A program made the position numbers and the translations under genes. Of a stretch of DNA of 64,000 nt, positions 61,026 through 64,000 are shown in pieces; within the stretch, counting starts at the first letter, position 1; each line of letters begins with the position of its first letter. Source of the DNA: Steinernema hermaphroditum (taxonomy: Eukaryota > Nematoda > Chromadorea > Rhabditida > Steinernematidae); contig CM059624.1 in NCBI GenBank assembly GCA_030435675.1, positions 16,743,246 through 16,807,245 on the forward strand. The letters run 5' to 3'. The notes below the pieces were generated by a model, which was not told where the DNA came from, ran no database searches, and was given only the letters and a program-made list of their open reading frames with translations.

Positions 61026-64000
61026 CAATTCGAGACAGCAGGGCCCTTGCTCACACCAAGAGCTCTGCATCTGACCCTCCTGCTCCAAAGTACCATAGCA
61101 TTTTTATGATTGGATCTTGTAGAACTGCACGAGCCTGATCGAACGCGCCTATTCTCGTTGGATTTACTGTGGACTATCTTAGTTTCCTGCAAAACTTTCA
61201 ATTCGAGACAGCAGGGCCCTTGCTCACACCAAGAGTTCTGCATCTGACCCTCCTGCTCCAAAGTACCATAGCATTTTTATGATTGGATCTTGTAGAACTG
61301 CACGAGCCTGATCGAACGCGCCTACTCTCGTTGGATTTCCTGTGGACTATCTTAGTTTCCTGCAAAACTTTCAATTCGAGACAGATAGGGCCTTGTTCAT
61401 ACAAAGAGTTCTGCATCTGACCCTCCTGCTCCAAAGTACCATAGCATTTTTATGATTGGATCTTGTAGAACTGCACGAGCCTGATCGAACGCGCCTATTC
61501 TCGTTGGGATTACTGTGGACTATCTTAGTTTCCTGCAAAACTTTCAATTCGAGACAGCAGGGCCCTTGCTCACACCAAGAGCTCTGCATCTGACCCTCCT
61601 GCTCCAAAGTACCATAGCATTTTTATGATTGGATCTTGTAGAACTGCACGAGCCTGATCGAACGCGCCTATTCCCGTTGGGATTACTGTGGACTATCTTA
61701 GTTTCCTGCAAAACTTTCAATTCGAGACAGCAGGGCCCTTGCTCACACCAAGAGCTCTGCATCTGACCCTCCTGCTCCAAAGTACCATAGCATTTTTATG
61801 ATTGGATCTTGTAGAACTGCACGAGCCTGATCGAACGCGCCTACTCTCGTTGGATTTCCTGTGGACTATCTTAGTTTCCTGCAAAACTTTCAATTCGAGA
61901 CAGATAGGGCCTTGTTCATACAAAGAGTTCTGCATCTGACCCTCCTGCTCCAAAGTACCATAGCATTTTTATGATTGGATCTTGTAGAACTGCACGAGCC
62001 TGATCGAACGCGCCTACTCTCGTTGGATTTCCTGTGGACTATCTTAGTTTCCTGCAAAACTTTCAATTCGAGACAGATAGGGCCTTGTTCATACAAAGAG
62101 TTCTGCATCTGACCCTCCTGCTCCAAAGTACCATAGCATTTTTATGATTGGATCTTGTAGAACTGCACGAGCCTGATCGAACGCGCCTATTCTCGTTGGG
62201 ATTACTGTGGACTATCTTAGTTTCCTGCAAAACTTTCAATTCGAGACAGCAGGGCCCTTGCTCACACCAAGAGCTCTGCATCTGACCCTCCTGCTCCAAA
62301 GTACCATAGCATTTTTATGATTGGATCTTGTAGAACTGCACGAGCCTGATCGAACGCGCCTATTCTCGTTGGATTTACTGTGGACTATCTTAGTTTCCTG
62401 CAAAACTTTCAATTCGAGACAGCAGGGCCCTTGCTCACACCAAGAGCTCTGCATCTGACCCTCCTGCTCCAAAGTACCATAGCATTTTTATGATTGGATC
62501 TTGTAGAACTGCACGAGCCTGATCGAACGCGCCTATTCTCGTTGGGATTACTGTGGACTATCTTAGTTTCCTGCAAAACTTTCAATTCGAGACAGCAGGG
62601 CCCTTGCTCACACCAAGAGCTCTGCATCTGACCCTCCTGCTCCAAAGTACCATAGCATTTTTATGATTGGATCTTGTAGAACTGCACGAGCCTGATCGAA
62701 CGCGCCTACTCTCGTTGGATTTCCTGTGGACTATCTTAGTTTCCTGCAAAACTTTCAATTCGAGACAGCAGGGCCCTTGCTCACACCAAGAGTTCTGCAT
62801 CTGACCCTCCTGCTCCAAAGTACCATAGCATTTTTATGATTGGATCTTGTAGAACTGCACGAGCCTGATCGAACGCGCCTACTCTCGTTGGATTTCCTGT
62901 GGACTATCTTAGTTTCCTGCAAAACTTTCAATTCGAGACAGATAGGGCCTTGTTCATACAAAGAGTTCTGCATCTGACCCTCCTGCTCCAAAGTACCATA
63001 GCATTTTTATGATTGGATCTTGTAGAACTGCACGAGCCTGATCGAACGCGCCTACTCTCGTTGGATTTCCTGTGGACTATCTTAGTTTCCTGCAAAACTT
63101 TCAATTCGAGACAGCAGGGCCTTGCTCACACCAAGAGTTCTGCATCTGACCCTCCTGCTCCAAAGTACCATAGCATTTTTATGATTGGATCTTGTAGAAC
63201 TGCACGAGCCTGATCGAACGCGCCTACTCTCGTTGGATTTACTGTGGACTATCTTAGTTTCCTGCAAAACTTTCAATTCGAGACAGCAGGGCCCTTGCTC
63301 ACACCAAGAGTTCTGCATCTGACCCTCCTGCTCCAAAGTACCATAGCATTTTTATGATTGGATCTTGTAGAACTGCACGAGCCTGATCGAACGCGCCTAC
63401 TCTCGTTGGATTTCCTGTGGACTATCTTAGTTTCCTGCAAAACTTTCAATTCGAGACAGCAGGGCCCTTGCTCACAAAGAGTTCTGCATCTGACCCTCCT
63501 GCTCCAAAGTACCATAGCATTTTTATGATTGGATCTTGTAGAACTGCACGAGCCTGATCGAACGCGCCTACTCTCGTTGGATTTCCTGTGGACTATCTTA
63601 GTTTCCTGCAAAACTTTCAATTCGAGACAGCAGGGCCCTTGCTCACACCAAGAGCTCTGCATCTGACCCTCCTGCTCCAAAGTACCATAGCATTTTTATG
63701 ATTGGATCTTGTAGAACTGCACGAGCCTGATCGAACGCGCCTATTCTCGTTGGGATTACTGTGGACTATCTTAGTTTCCTGCAAAACTTTCAATTCGAGA
63801 CAGCAGGGCCCTTGCTCACACCAAGAGCTCTGCATCTGACCCTCCTGCTCCAAAGTACCATAGCATTTTTATGATTGGATCTTGTAGAACTGCACGAGCC
63901 TGATCGAACGCGCCTACTCTCGTTGGATTTCCTGTGGACTATCTTAGTTTCCTGCAAAACTTTCAATTCGAGACAGCAGGGCCCTTGCTCACACCAAGAG
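61026..64000 (+). repeat. Terminal clean block of mixed type
   Basis: Units are uniform in their conserved parts. Boxes are tctcgttggatttcc, tattctcgttgggattac or tattctcgttggatttac, so almost all carry tctcgttgg and not cccgttgg. Leaders are B type or gatagggccttgttcatac. One unit near 63,470 has lost three bases (ctcacaaag). The last unit is cut by the window end, so the extent of this block is unknown. Confidence 0.82.

Larger units (their letters stand above)
1..64000 (+). repeat. Satellite DNA array, ~173-bp unit, head to tail
   Basis: The same unit recurs from end to end with no interruption by unique sequence. I phase it to start at caattcgagacag and end at ctgcaaaacttt. The common form is 173 bp. 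A 174-bp form arises where accctcc becomes acccctcc or a base is added in the leader, and 161-172-bp forms carry small deletions. About 370 copies fit in the window. All copies read are in the same orientation and no inversion or inserted element was seen. The array begins at a unit boundary by this phasing and stops mid-unit at 64,000, so it is longer than the window. Neighbouring units are usually almost identical, the pattern expected from unequal exchange and gene conversion. A centromeric or heterochromatic role is an inference from size, unit length near one nucleosome repeat, and the box-like motif; I do not recognise the family by name. Confidence 0.99.

Noticed and set aside
1..64000. 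CRISPR array
   Set aside because: The repeated unit is about 173 bp and fully contiguous. There are no short repeats separated by unique spacers and no cas genes.
1..64000. tRNA-derived repeat or internal RNA polymerase III promoter
   Set aside because: The minus strand of gatcgaacgcgcc contains GTTCGATC, which resembles a B box core, but the flanking consensus bases do not fit and I found no matching A box or cloverleaf at the right distance.
1..64000. Ribosomal DNA spacer subrepeats
   Set aside because: No rRNA gene sequence appears anywhere in 64 kb, and the repeat is never interrupted. Spacer subrepeats normally alternate with rRNA genes over shorter distances.
1..64000. Human or primate alpha satellite
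   Set aside because: The unit length (173 versus 171 bp) and the box-like motif recall it, but the sequence of the unit outside that motif is not alpha satellite as I know it.
1..64000. TATA-like element on the minus strand (cataaaaatg in every unit)
   Set aside because: An A/T-rich hexamer in each unit is expected by chance, and nothing nearby supports a promoter.

Overview
The whole 64-kb window is one uninterrupted head-to-tail satellite DNA array. The unit is about 173 bp, mostly 173 or 174 bp with rarer 161-172 bp and rearranged forms, so there are roughly 370 copies. All copies I read lie in the same orientation. Position 1 falls on a unit boundary as I phase it, and the last unit is cut at 64,000, so the array continues past both ends. 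I found no protein-coding gene, RNA gene, transposon insertion, CRISPR array or unique spacer. An array of this size and unit length points to a eukaryotic chromosome, probably a centromeric, pericentromeric or other heterochromatic block. I cannot name the species. A hand count on one consensus unit gives about 46% GC and a CpG observed/expected ratio near 0.77, so CpG is not strongly depleted.

Layout. Positions 1-28,424 are dominated by subfamily A (leader cagggtccttgctcatac, GAGTTC, box cccgctcggtttac). Within it, 3.5-12.3 kb and 14.2-20.5 kb are very homogeneous. Positions 1-3.5, 12.3-14.2 and 20.5-28.4 kb are more mixed. Positions 28,425-33,601 are a degenerate zone rich in small indels and substitutions. 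Positions 33,602-39,018 hold an intermediate mixed type with many 172-bp units. Positions 39,193-59,119 are dominated by subfamily B (leader cagggcccttgctcacacc, GAGCTC, boxes cccgttgggattac or tctcgttggatttcc). Positions 59,120-61,025 form a second degenerate island. Positions 61,026-64,000 return to clean units of mixed A/B character. A and B consensus units differ at seven diagnostic positions, about 4%.

The most interesting signal is a 17-bp element at unit positions 3-19. In most units it matches the mammalian CENP-B box core (NTTCGNNNNANNCGGGN) at eight of nine fixed bases, and at four sites between 16.8 and 23.3 kb it matches all nine. Its 5' half is almost invariant while its CGGG half is one of the two most variable parts of the unit. 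Other points of interest are the two-domain structure with degenerate zones between, mosaic units that join one subfamily's leader to another's body, and a scattered minor subfamily with linked markers including a recurrent 12-bp deletion. The minus strand of the unit is open in one frame, so 174-bp variants chain into apparent reading frames of up to about 310 codons. These are repeat artefacts and are not annotated as genes.
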